DNA from: Bacilli bacterium
GTDB lineage: Bacteria; Bacillota; Bacilli; Bacillales; Amphibacillaceae
NCBI GenBank assembly: GCA_012838505.1
Contig: DUPD01000048.1
Span: 1-64,000 of the forward strand
Reading direction: 5' to 3'
DNA: 64,000 bases
The notes below the pieces were generated by a model that had not been told where the DNA came from, did no database searches, and saw nothing but the letters and a program-made list of their open reading frames with translations. Positions 52,948 through 63,569 of this stretch are shown here, piece after piece. The stretch's first letter is position 1, and each line of letters opens with the position of its first letter. The position numbers and the translations under genes are program-made.

Positions 52948-53484
52948 ATGCGCCGTTTAAATGTGTTCTTATTGTTATTCATTCTTTCAGTAAGTTTGTT
53001 AGTCGCTTGTGAGCCTAGCGAGGGAGAGCCTGTTGAGGAAAGTTCAGTTGAAACAAATGATAATGCTGATTCGGTGACTGTAGATGACACCGAAGTAGAG
53101 GATACTAACGAGACCGAAGAACCACAAGAAGATACTGGCTTAGAAATACCTGAAGAGTTCCCTAGTGATTACCCTCTTTTAGATGGTTATATAGTTACCG
53201 AGGCACTTTCTAATGGACCTGACTCAATAACTGGGGAACTTGTTCAAGTCACACTTAGATATTACGATACGGATAAATTTTTAGAAGCGATTGATCTGTA
53301 TAAAGATTTTTATGAAAAAAATGGGTATGAAATCGAGTATTTAGTTGAACATGGGGAGATCGATCACGGTGAAGGCGCTTTTGACTTAAAGGCTACTACT
53401 GAGGAAAAAGCGCATTTCTGCAATCTTGCTAAATTACCTAATGATGACTTTTTCACTCTTGCATTTAGTATAAGAAACAAATAA
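52948..53484 (+). CDS. Putative lipoprotein
   Basis: 178 aa; RBS AAAGGAGAAG; lipobox SLLVACEP. Confidence 0.85.
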   Translation: MRRLNVFLLLFILSVSLLVACEPSEGEPVEESSVETNDNADSVTVDDTEVEDTNETEEPQEDTGLEIPEEFPSDYPLLDGYIVTEALSNGPDSITGELVQVTLRYYDTDKFLEAIDLYKDFYEKNGYEIEYLVEHGEIDHGEGAFDLKATTEEKAHFCNLAKLPNDDFFTLAFSIRNK

Positions 53485-53496
53485 ATGCTAGCTTTA

Positions 53497-53527
53497 GTGT
53501 TGGTGAGTTTTAATGACTCACCAACAC
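53497..53527 (+). terminator. Terminator downstream of lipoprotein
   Basis: GTGTTGGTGAG...CTCACCAACAC. Confidence 0.65.
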
Positions 53528-53653
53528 CGTAAATTATAAGTTCAAAACATTTATAATGCGTAAAAATAAAATAAGGAGTATGTCTGAAAACTTTATTACT
53601 TTATCTAATAAAATTTAAAGCCCTATCCTAGAAGCTGGTACCTTAAGAGTTGG

Positions 53654-54120
53654 TTATTGAGTGCAACTAATAAAAAAACCTATCGGCTCTCCCACTGTAT
53701 CCCTGACGCCATCTTTATGGACCATGGAAACCCCAACTATTTGATCTCCTAGATTATGAATCTGAATATCATATTCACCTGAAAAAGCTATATACTCATT
53801 CGAGGTTTTTTTATCAGTAACTGTCATCCCTTCATCAGGATAATGAATGGCCTGAATATCATCTCCATCTTGTTCAAATTCTGCTTCAAAGACAATTTCA
53901 TCACTGATAGCTTTATAAATATATTTTCCACCTTTGAGACTCCCACAGCTAAAGCAATGGGATTCTTGAGTGACTAAGCGTTCGCAGTCCATTTAACTTC
54001 TACTTCACCTTGATTATCTCCCGCATTCGAATTTTCTTGTTCACCCCCAACCCCATTTCCACAAGCAGCAAAAACGAAAATCATACTTAACGTGAATAAC
54101 AATACCAAAGATTTTTTCAC
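53654..54120 (-). pseudogene. Frameshifted lipoprotein gene
   Basis: GTG 54120 with RBS: MKKSLVLLFTLSMIFVFAACGNGVGGEQENSNAGDNQGEVEVKWTANA*; continuation in another frame (LVTQESHCFSCGSLKGGKYIYKAISDE...). Confidence 0.7.
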
Positions 54121-54231
54121 TTATATTCTTTCCTTTCCCCTTTTATTATTTATTTTTGAAAAGTGTTCTACTGTAGAAACCTTCATCTTAAAAAATTAGA
54201 CCTGCAAATAAACATCGTTTCTTTACATTTC

Positions 54232-54264
54232 ATCATAGCAACTAAATGTTAATTCTACGTAAAA
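54232..54264 (-). promoter_or_regulatory. Direct-repeat promoter E (degenerate)
   Basis: TTTTAC-GTAGA-ATTAAC-ATTTAGTTGC-TATGAT (minus strand), upstream of frameshifted lipoprotein. Confidence 0.6.
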
Positions 54265-54342
54265 ACAAGCCAATATTATGATTATTGATAAGTTATTTAA
54301 TTTTATAAAGGTAAAATGAACGAATGAATCAATAATCAACAT

Positions 54343-54375
54343 AAGAAATCCCCATACATCATATGGGGATTTCTT
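54343..54375 (-). terminator. Terminator of surface-protein gene
   Basis: AAGAAATCCCCATA-CATC-ATATGGGGATTTCTT. Confidence 0.8.
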
Positions 54376-54389
54376 ATCTTATTCGTTCC

Positions 54390-57300
54390 TTAATTATAAA
54401 GTTTTCTACGTATGACGATGAAGGCAATTCCACCAAGCACTAATAGTACCAAACCAATCACAATCATATTAAAAGTATTTGTTGCGGTTTTGGGTAACGT
54501 ACTACCTGATTCACTAGAATCTATTATTACATCGTCGTCGTTAACAGCTTGATCTTCTATTTGTGGATCTTCACTTTCTATTTCACCTGGATCAGATGAT
54601 GTTTCTCTTTCAGCAAATACACCATACATTGAGAAATGATCTACCACTACTGTAACTGTTCCCTCGTCCTCATTTACTGTTCCATCTTGTTTGATCCAAA
54701 TATCTTGATCTTCATCATAGTAATAAATCGCCACCTCATTGGCATTGAAACTGTCTATGTCATATCCCATCGTCAAAACAAATGGACCATAAACTTTTTC
54801 ATTGTTCGGGCCAAAGATCGTTACGTCAAATACATCTCCTGCGATTATTAAGTTGCCAGCCGATGTTGCATTTGATCGATTCCTAGCATCCTCAACAATT
54901 GCCTTTGTTCCTTCTGGAAGATAATCTGGCATTTCGATTGTTGTGTTCGTATCGTCTACTTGGATAATGATCGTATCATTTGCATGTACATCATATGTTT
55001 TTCCAAGAACAATATCTATATGTTTTGGTTCGAGAACGGTTGAGTCTGTTGGATCTTCCCCTTCCTCTGGTTCTTCTGTATCGGTCGGATCAGTAGGGTC
55101 TTCGTTTTCCTCTTCTAATCCATCAATGGCAGCTAATAGATTATCAAAAGCCGCATCTACTTCTTCTTGCGTGGCATTTCGTCTATTACTTAAAATTGCT
55201 TCAGCCTTTACTAATGCCTGGGTTAGTGCTGCCCAACTTTCATCCGTATAATTATCTTGACTTGATTCTACAAAATCAGCATACAAACCTTCTAATGAAG
55301 CAAAGTCAACCTCAGTCGGCTCTGGATCGGTTGGATCAGTAGGGTCTTCGTTTTCCTCTTCTAATCCATCAATGGCAGCTAATAGATTATCAAAAGCCGT
55401 ATCTACTTCTTCTTGCGTGGCATTTTCTCTTGCTTCATATAAAAGGACCTCAGCATCAGCTAACGCTCGTGTTAATGCTGCCCAACTTTCATCCGTATAG
55501 TTACCTTGACTTGCTCCTAAAAAGTCAGCGTATAAACCTTCTAATGAAGAGAAATCAGTTTCTATTGGTTTAGGATCGCCTGGATCAACAGGCACTTCTT
55601 GATCATCATCACTTACAGAAATTAATATATTCGTTCCTTTATCTTGATAAAATAGGGTAACTTCTGAACTACCTTCTGTCTTTCCTTTAAAGTTATTGTC
55701 TACTATTCCAACGATCGTCTCGTCTTCGATGATAAATTCAAGGTCAGAAAGTTTTAATCCAACAGTAACCGTGTCATCTTCACCAACAATATTTACATAT
55801 TGGGCTGTTACATTTGAATCGAAAGGATCTAGAGAAAATAATTCATCTACTTCTAGCCGAATGTGCCCATAGGAAAAATCAATCATTGAGATTCCTTGTA
55901 GAACAGGTGGGCTTTTGACCTCAATATCCACTTCAGCGGTTTTATCTTCATAATGAACGGTAAGAACTGTTTTTCCCGCACTTTTAGCAACAATTTTATC
56001 GTTGTTTACTTGTGCGATCAACTCATCATCTATTGTATATATTGGATTACCCTTAATATTAATTTCTTCATTATTTACATCGAATGCTCTCACTTGAATT
56101 TCATTTAAATCAAGTTCATCCATAACCTCAAACGGAATTTCATCTGCATCGACTTGAATCGTAATGTCATTCGGTTCAACTGTAATATGATCTATTGTCG
56201 GCAATTCTTTCGGTTCTTTGTCATTTTCATAAGCACCAAGATCTACCGTGTCATTTAAAATCCGATCAGTTCCAATTAAATCAGTCGTTACACCGTCTAA
56301 AATATAGTCATTGTTTCCGGCATCAATGGCAGGGGATCCTTCTTGTAACGTGTAATCTCCATTGCCAACAAATAATGGGTCTTCATCTAAATTGTTCCCA
56401 CCATCATCACCAAGGGACTCATTCCAATTGTCACTTCCGCCAGAACCACCGATAAGACTATTACTAATAAGCAGATTAGCGTTATCATTATTAACTACAT
56501 TTTCCGTTTCATTACCCCAAAGGATTGAGTTGTGTATTGTCACTTCAGGAATATTACTTTTTCCATTGTAGGAAGTAACAAACAATCCAGAACCTTCATT
56601 CGCTGTAACTGTTAAATTTTTAAAATCATAAACCCCTTTACCAGCTAACATTATTGCACCATGGGAATTAGCTGAATGGTTTTTAGTAAGCTCTACATTT
56701 TGAAACGTTGCTGCAGTATTTTCTGAATATCCAGGATAACTTGTAAAAGCACCACCGTAATTTCCATTATTATTTTGAAAAACAACATTTATTAATGTCG
56801 GATGGGCACCATTTTCATTGTAAAACCCGCCACCATAGAGCGCCTTGTTCCCCGTAAAAACAACATCAGTTAATACTGGTTTAGCATTTGGAGAGGAGTT
56901 ATAAAACCCGCCACCACTACTACTCGCTTCATTGTCAATAAACTTAGTATTCGTTATAGTCGGGCTACTATTTAAGTTATGAATACCCGCACCCCAATAA
57001 GCTGTATTACTCTCAAATGTAACATTCTCAAGCGATGGCGAACTACCAGTATTATACATTGCACCACCATTCATGTTAGCGTGATTATCTGTAAACACAA
57101 CATTTCTTAGCGTCGGTGAGGCTTGCTCATTATACATCCCCCCACCATGATTACGTCCTTCTGATAACCCTGTTGCGCTTCCACCTGTAATCGTTACTCC
57201 GTCAAGTACCGCTGTGTCATCAATTCCAGAATTTGCTTTATGATAAAATACATGATGAACATTGTCTGATTTTGACGGTTCTGATCCATCATCATTCCTG

Positions 57301-59066
57301 TATATATCTCCACTTAAAATTGTTTCATATGCAGTTGGATCCCTGTCTGTAAAGTCTGGATTTCCTGATGCAGGAAAGCCCCCGTATATTGCTACATCAT
57401 TTACCATATGAAAATGTCTAAATTCATTCCTTGTAAGTGTGTTTCCATTTGCGGCTATGGATTTTCTCATCGGGACATATGTGCCTTCAGCGATCCATAT
57501 TTCTTTTATATTTTCATCTCTTTCAGCCATAAGCAAAGCAATTTCCAAATTACCCAATGGTGAATCCCAACTGTGCCCTTTGCCTAATGCTCCTTCCTTC
57601 ACATATACGACATCGCCTTGCTGGCTAAAATCTGGCACGTGGGAGGTAAAATCAAAGGTTGGGTATGGATAATCCGAATTCGGGTCGATACGCCACACAT
57701 TGTTAAAATCCCATCCTTCAAATGTATCTTGATTTTTCATCGCTGCATCTGATGTCGGAATCCCTTTTCCTTCATCATCATTTTGACCGGAAGTTTCTGT
57801 ATTGTAGTAACTCCCCGAAACAGTCGGACTATTTCCAACACTTCCGACTAAGCCATCTGGGGTTCTCCCTTCATCACTTATTACACGCCCAATTGCATAA
57901 CTATTTTTTAAATGTCCATAATCATGCATTCCTATCAAACCACCAACAGTATTTCCTGTCCCGGTTACATTTCCAGTAGCAAATGTATTTTCAATCATAG
58001 CCCTTGAAAGATGATAAGTATTCCCTATCAAGCCACCAACAGACGAGGTTCCTCTTACATCTCCCGTCGCAAAACTTTTAGTGATTATTAATGGATCTGA
58101 TGTATTCGGATCAAACCTACCTACTAATCCACCAACCCAATTTTCCTTTGCTTCAACATAACTTGTTGAATAACTTTCACTAATTATTCCACTACTCATA
58201 TACCCAGTTATCCCACCGATGGTAGATGTCCCAAAAACGGATCCTTCCGATGAACTTCCTATTACGGTTGACCCTGATCCTAATCTACCTACTAATCTAC
58301 CAATATAATACATGTATCCATCCACATCTCCGGAAAATGAACTATTTTTAATGGATGTTTGTCGTGGAGCATAACCAATGAGTCCCCCAATCCGATAGGA
58401 TCCCCTAACATAACCTGTCGCCTTAGCATTGGTTATGTCCACATTTATTGCCTTTCCGATTAAAAGTCCCGTTCCATTGGTTCCGCCATTACTCGCCAAA
58501 CCTTGATGCACTTGTCCATTCACAATGATGTCACTTACTATTGTTGGATTTGGATGTACCCTATCTCCTTCATCATTTTCGTACATTCGGGTATCTATGA
58601 AACCAACTAATCCGCCAATGTTTTCTCCAGTACTAAGAATGACGTTTTCTAAATGAACGTTTTTAATGACTGGTGTAACTTCCCTTGTACTTAACACATA
58701 GCCAAATAGACCGATATGATCTTCCTGTGTGCTACCAATTTTTAAATTTTTTATGGCATGTCCGTCACCATCAAACGTTCCCTGAAACGCAGCCCCTCTT
58801 TTCCCTATCGGTTCCCAATTTTCATAACCGGATAAATCAATATCTGCAATCAGTTTATAATGTGCAGTTAAATTTTCCCTCACATCATTTAATTGTTCCG
58901 CATTTTCAATGAGGAACGGTGATTCTACCTTTCCATTTCCACCTGCAAAAGTATTATCTTCAGCATGGGTGAACTGTTTTGTTATAAACAATGATAAAAG
59001 CAGTGACAAAAAAAACAAAGTAGTAGCAAAAGTTATCAAGCGTTGTTTTTTTCTAACATACATCAT
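54390..59066 (-). CDS. Giant LPxTA-anchored surface protein (GLUG repeats, beta-helix, Ig-like, two FIVAR-like repeats)
   Basis: ORF track starts at 59117; RBS AGGAGG at 59077-59082 favours start at 59066/59069. Repeated GGLIG/GGLVG motifs, GGGMYNE / GGAMYNTG beta-helix repeats, C-terminal LPKTAT-TM-RRKLYN. Confidence 0.92.
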   Translation of the reverse strand: MMYVRKKQRLITFATTLFFLSLLLSLFITKQFTHAEDNTFAGGNGKVESPFLIENAEQLNDVRENLTAHYKLIADIDLSGYENWEPIGKRGAAFQGTFDGDGHAIKNLKIGSTQEDHIGLFGYVLSTREVTPVIKNVHLENVILSTGENIGGLVGFIDTRMYENDEGDRVHPNPTIVSDIIVNGQVHQGLASNGGTNGTGLLIGKAINVDITNAKATGYVRGSYRIGGLIGYAPRQTSIKNSSFSGDVDGYMYYIGRLVGRLGSGSTVIGSSSEGSVFGTSTIGGITGYMSSGIISESYSTSYVEAKENWVGGLVGRFDPNTSDPLIITKSFATGDVRGTSSVGGLIGNTYHLSRAMIENTFATGNVTGTGNTVGGLIGMHDYGHLKNSYAIGRVISDEGRTPDGLVGSVGNSPTVSGSYYNTETSGQNDDEGKGIPTSDAAMKNQDTFEGWDFNNVWRIDPNSDYPYPTFDFTSHVPDFSQQGDVVYVKEGALGKGHSWDSPLGNLEIALLMAERDENIKEIWIAEGTYVPMRKSIAANGNTLTRNEFRHFHMVNDVAIYGGFPASGNPDFTDRDPTAYETILSGDIYRNDDGSEPSKSDNVHHVFYHKANSGIDDTAVLDGVTITGGSATGLSEGRNHGGGMYNEQASPTLRNVVFTDNHANMNGGAMYNTGSSPSLENVTFESNTAYWGAGIHNLNSSPTITNTKFIDNEASSSGGGFYNSSPNAKPVLTDVVFTGNKALYGGGFYNENGAHPTLINVVFQNNNGNYGGAFTSYPGYSENTAATFQNVELTKNHSANSHGAIMLAGKGVYDFKNLTVTANEGSGLFVTSYNGKSNIPEVTIHNSILWGNETENVVNNDNANLLISNSLIGGSGGSDNWNESLGDDGGNNLDEDPLFVGNGDYTLQEGSPAIDAGNNDYILDGVTTDLIGTDRILNDTVDLGAYENDKEPKELPTIDHITVEPNDITIQVDADEIPFEVMDELDLNEIQVRAFDVNNEEINIKGNPIYTIDDELIAQVNNDKIVAKSAGKTVLTVHYEDKTAEVDIEVKSPPVLQGISMIDFSYGHIRLEVDELFSLDPFDSNVTAQYVNIVGEDDTVTVGLKLSDLEFIIEDETIVGIVDNNFKGKTEGSSEVTLFYQDKGTNILISVSDDDQEVPVDPGDPKPIETDFSSLEGLYADFLGASQGNYTDESWAALTRALADAEVLLYEARENATQEEVDTAFDNLLAAIDGLEEENEDPTDPTDPEPTEVDFASLEGLYADFVESSQDNYTDESWAALTQALVKAEAILSNRRNATQEEVDAAFDNLLAAIDGLEEENEDPTDPTDTEEPEEGEDPTDSTVLEPKHIDIVLGKTYDVHANDTIIIQVDDTNTTIEMPDYLPEGTKAIVEDARNRSNATSAGNLIIAGDVFDVTIFGPNNEKVYGPFVLTMGYDIDSFNANEVAIYYYDEDQDIWIKQDGTVNEDEGTVTVVVDHFSMYGVFAERETSSDPGEIESEDPQIEDQAVNDDDVIIDSSESGSTLPKTATNTFNMIVIGLVLLVLGGIAFIVIRRKLYN
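55082..55560 (-). repeat. Two tandem FIVAR-like coding repeats, period about 246 bp
   Basis: GGATCAGTAGGGTCTTCGTTTTCCTCTTCTAATCCATCAATGGCAGCTAATAGATTATCAAAAGCCG near-identical at about 55087 and 55333. Confidence 0.85.
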
Positions 59067-59719
59067 CACAATTATACCTCCTGTAAAGTTTATAGACCTT
59101 TCATATTGCGAGTTCATCGGTTATCTTTATTCACATGGCTGTATGAATGAACATCTCAAATTTCTTCAAAACCGCCTTAACCGTCTTAATCGTCCGTATT
59201 TATCCCTCCTTATGTACCATCTTTTTGTATCTAAATCCCTGTAAAATCTGATACCAAACAGTATAAGTGGTGTCCAAATATGCCTTAACCTGAGATATGC
59301 CATACTCCTCCCCCATTTTATATGTTAAATATTCTATTACTTTGTTTATATCAAAGTGTACTAGAATTTCCCGTTTTCCTTTTTATGTTTATTGACTTTT
59401 TACTACTTCACTTATCAATCTGTATCTTATACGTTGTTCATCTAGATATAAAAGTATTTTCAGTTTGATAATTTTGTATACTTTACTGTTCATTAGTTAT
59501 TAATAAAAAGGAAAGTTTAAGGAATAATAGAAGTTAAGTGCACAGTTCTGAGATCTCCATAATCAAATATCTTTATTAAAAATAATCCTATAACTCAAAC
59601 TATTAATGATGTTGTTGTAGGAAAAGTATTCTTCTTTCGATACATATATCTATCGAATAACTTTTAAAATTGCTATTTGAAAGGCAATTCCTTAATTTAA
59701 GGTATAGTCTTTACCCGAC

Positions 59720-59752
59720 ATTATAAAGTACAGATGTTAAATCTGCGTTAAA
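59720..59752 (-). promoter_or_regulatory. Direct-repeat promoter F
   Basis: TTTAAC-GCAGA-TTTAAC-ATCTGTACTT-TATAAT (minus strand), about 650 bp upstream of surface-protein start. Confidence 0.75.
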
Positions 59753-59823
59753 ACTAAGAAAATTGTAAAAATAATCTTCTTAAGTCATTTTATAAACCCA
59801 TTTGTCAAAATTAATTGTCCGTT

Positions 59824-60030
59824 GAAAACCATCTTCCTACATTAAAAAACTCATTTCCCACAAATTTTGAAAATAATGTTTGGGAAATGAGCAGTCAAGT
59901 TGATCAGACATTTGTTTCTGCAGTAGCTGACAGGAGAAATCAAATACCAAGAAAATCTTTAGATTATCAAACACCCTTGGAAGTATTTTTGAGTCACATA
60001 AATGAATCAGATTTGTCTAGCTTATATTGA
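59824..60030 (+). pseudogene. Transposase C-terminal remnant, probably IS30 family
   Basis: RRNQIPRKSLDYQTPLEVFLSHINESDLSSLY*. Confidence 0.6.
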
Positions 60031-60064
60031 CAAATGAAAAAATAAAATCCATTTAAGTAATGGA

Positions 60065-60379
60065 GATAATTATTTTAATGAAGATTTTATCTTTGTGAAC
60101 ACAGAACGTTATCCTGGTTATCCAATATATATTAAACTGATTCCAAATAGAATGGAAAGACTTTTAAGATTAGCAAATTTAGATCATGAGCTTACACCTC
60201 ATACCCTAAGACACACGCATACCTCACTTTTAGCGCAAGCTGATGTGAATCTAGCTTTAATTATGGAAAGACTCGGTCACGAAGACGAAGAAACAACAAG
60301 AAGAGTTTATTTACATGTCACAAAAGAGATGAAAAAAGAGGCCTCCATTAAATTTTCAAAGTTAATGAAAGACCTCTAA
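60065..60379 (+). pseudogene. Tyrosine recombinase/integrase C-terminal remnant
   Basis: ELTPHTLRHTHTSLLAQADVNLALIMERLGHEDEETTRRVYLHVTKEMKKEASIKFSKLMKDL*; N-terminal core-binding half missing. Confidence 0.85.
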
Positions 60380-60460
60380 ATTGAAAAATGTTACCCCAAT
60401 GTTACCCCAAGCCATCTATCCTCGGTATAAACATTGATTTTATAGGCTTTAAGAGCCTGA

Positions 60461-62107
<1,647 letters not shown>

Positions 62108-62134
62108 CTAAGTATTTATTTAATCTTGTTTTAA

Positions 62135-62419
62135 TTAACCGATTACGGCTAAAATATCATCTTCACGTAGAACTAAGTAGTCTTTTCCTTGATACTTTAA
62201 TTCTGTGCCTGCAAATTTTGCAAAAATAACGAGATTTCCTTCTTCTACTTCTGGAGTAATTTTGGAACCGTTATCCGCGACACGACCTGTACCAACAGAA
62301 ACAACACGACCTTGTTGTGGTTTCTCCTTTGCTGAATCTGGTAGGACGATACCACTTGCTGTTTTTTCTTCTTCTTCTACGAGTTCAATAATGACACGAT
62401 CTCCTAATGGTTTTAACAT
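62135..62419 (-). CDS. groES: Co-chaperonin GroES
   Basis: [48 protein letters not shown] supports start 62419 rather than ORF-track 62464. Confidence 0.98.
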   Translation of the reverse strand: MLKPLGDRVIIELVEEEEKTASGIVLPDSAKEKPQQGRVVSVGTGRVADNGSKITPEVEEGNLVIFAKFAGTELKYQGKDYLVLREDDILAVIG

Positions 62420-62457
62420 GTTTAAAAACCTCCTCCATTTATTTGACTGTTTAATTT

Positions 62458-62484
62458 TTAGCACTCATCACCTTTGAGTGCTAA
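62458..62484 (-). promoter_or_regulatory. CIRCE element (HrcA operator)
   Basis: TTAGCACTC-N9-GAGTGCTAA, perfect match. Confidence 0.97.
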
Positions 62485-62625
62485 CACAATTATTATAATA
62501 ATAAATATACCTTCAATATGCAAGTAAAGTGATCATTTTTTAAAAAAATTTAACTTCAACTTTGTATTTATTCATTTTATGTTAGAATACGTATATTGAT
62601 GTTTTGATTGGGAGGGTTTATATTT

Positions 62626-63333
62626 ATGATTAAACGATATATTGGTGTTATTTTTGTGTATCTTTTTGCACAGTTGTCTCCACTGCTTGTCTCTAAGATC
62701 TTAATCTCAAATGGACTTGATCTAACAAGCCATAACAATATCGTGATGAACTGGCAAGTGTTGAGTTTTTTAGTTGCTTTATTTGTTTCGATTATTTTAT
62801 TGCATAAAACAGAGGAGCCATTCAACGATCGAAACTTTGCTAGTCCAGTGATGACCTTTGTTTGGATTGTGATCGGGTTCTTTATGGCAATCTTTGGTCA
62901 AGCGCTAGCAAATATCATTTATGCTGCAATTACAGGTGGGCTTGAACAATCACAAAATACAGTTGAAATTATGCAGATCGCTCGTGCATATCCAATCTTT
63001 ATTATTATCGTCGCAATCATTGGGCCGATTCTAGAAGAGATTATTTTCAGAAAAATTATCTTTGGTGAAATCTTCAAGCGTTCAAATTTTTGGGTGGCTG
63101 GGGTTATTTCTGGTTTGATTTTTGCCGTCGTGCATAACGATTTCACTCACTTGCACATCTATTTCATCATGGCATTTGTGTTTGCGTTTATTTATGTGAA
63201 ATCTAATCGAATTATTGTGCCTATTATGGCACATGTATTAATGAACTCATTTGTTGTGATCGCTCAATTAACCTTACCTGAAGATTTCTTCGAGACAGCA
63301 AATTTCATCCAGTTGATCTTATTAGGAGGGTAA
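62626..63333 (+). CDS. CPBP family intramembrane metalloprotease (YdiL-like)
   Basis: IGPILEEIIFRKIIFGEIFKR, FAVVHNDFTHLHIYFIMAFVFAFIY; RBS GGGAGGG. Confidence 0.9.
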   Translation: MIKRYIGVIFVYLFAQLSPLLVSKILISNGLDLTSHNNIVMNWQVLSFLVALFVSIILLHKTEEPFNDRNFASPVMTFVWIVIGFFMAIFGQALANIIYAAITGGLEQSQNTVEIMQIARAYPIFIIIVAIIGPILEEIIFRKIIFGEIFKRSNFWVAGVISGLIFAVVHNDFTHLHIYFIMAFVFAFIYVKSNRIIVPIMAHVLMNSFVVIAQLTLPEDFFETANFIQLILLGG

Positions 63334-63340
63334 TTTTTTT

Positions 63341-63556
63341 ATGAAGACAGTATCACCATTAAGAAGTGCGATTTTCTATTTTATCATGGGAGCAGTTTTT
63401 ATTTATTTTGCTTTTGGCACCATTGAGGAAACAGTGTTTGAGCCTTTAACAATGTTATTAATTGTGTTGGCAACATTAGAGTTTGGAGTAGCAATTCGGT
63501 TTCTCCAATTTCATATAAAGCTTAAGCGACATCAAAAAAATAAGCAGCAAGCATAA
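63341..63556 (+). CDS. YdiK-like small membrane protein
   Basis: 71 aa, two TM; adjacent to CPBP gene as in Bacillus ydiK-ydiL-groESL. Confidence 0.7.
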   Translation: MKTVSPLRSAIFYFIMGAVFIYFAFGTIEETVFEPLTMLLIVLATLEFGVAIRFLQFHIKLKRHQKNKQQA

Positions 63557-63569
63557 CAGCTTGTTGCTT
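63542..63569. terminator. Bidirectional terminator
   Basis: AAGCAGCAAGC-ATAACA-GCTTGTTGCTT. Confidence 0.75.

Noticed and set aside
55082-55560. CRISPR-like repetition
   Set aside because: Only two long coding repeats with 246-bp period inside one ORF; no short repeat-spacer array found in the window.
54943-58912. Plus-strand ORFs opposite the giant surface-protein gene
   Set aside because: Low-complexity translations antisense to a clear long CDS with signal peptide and anchor.
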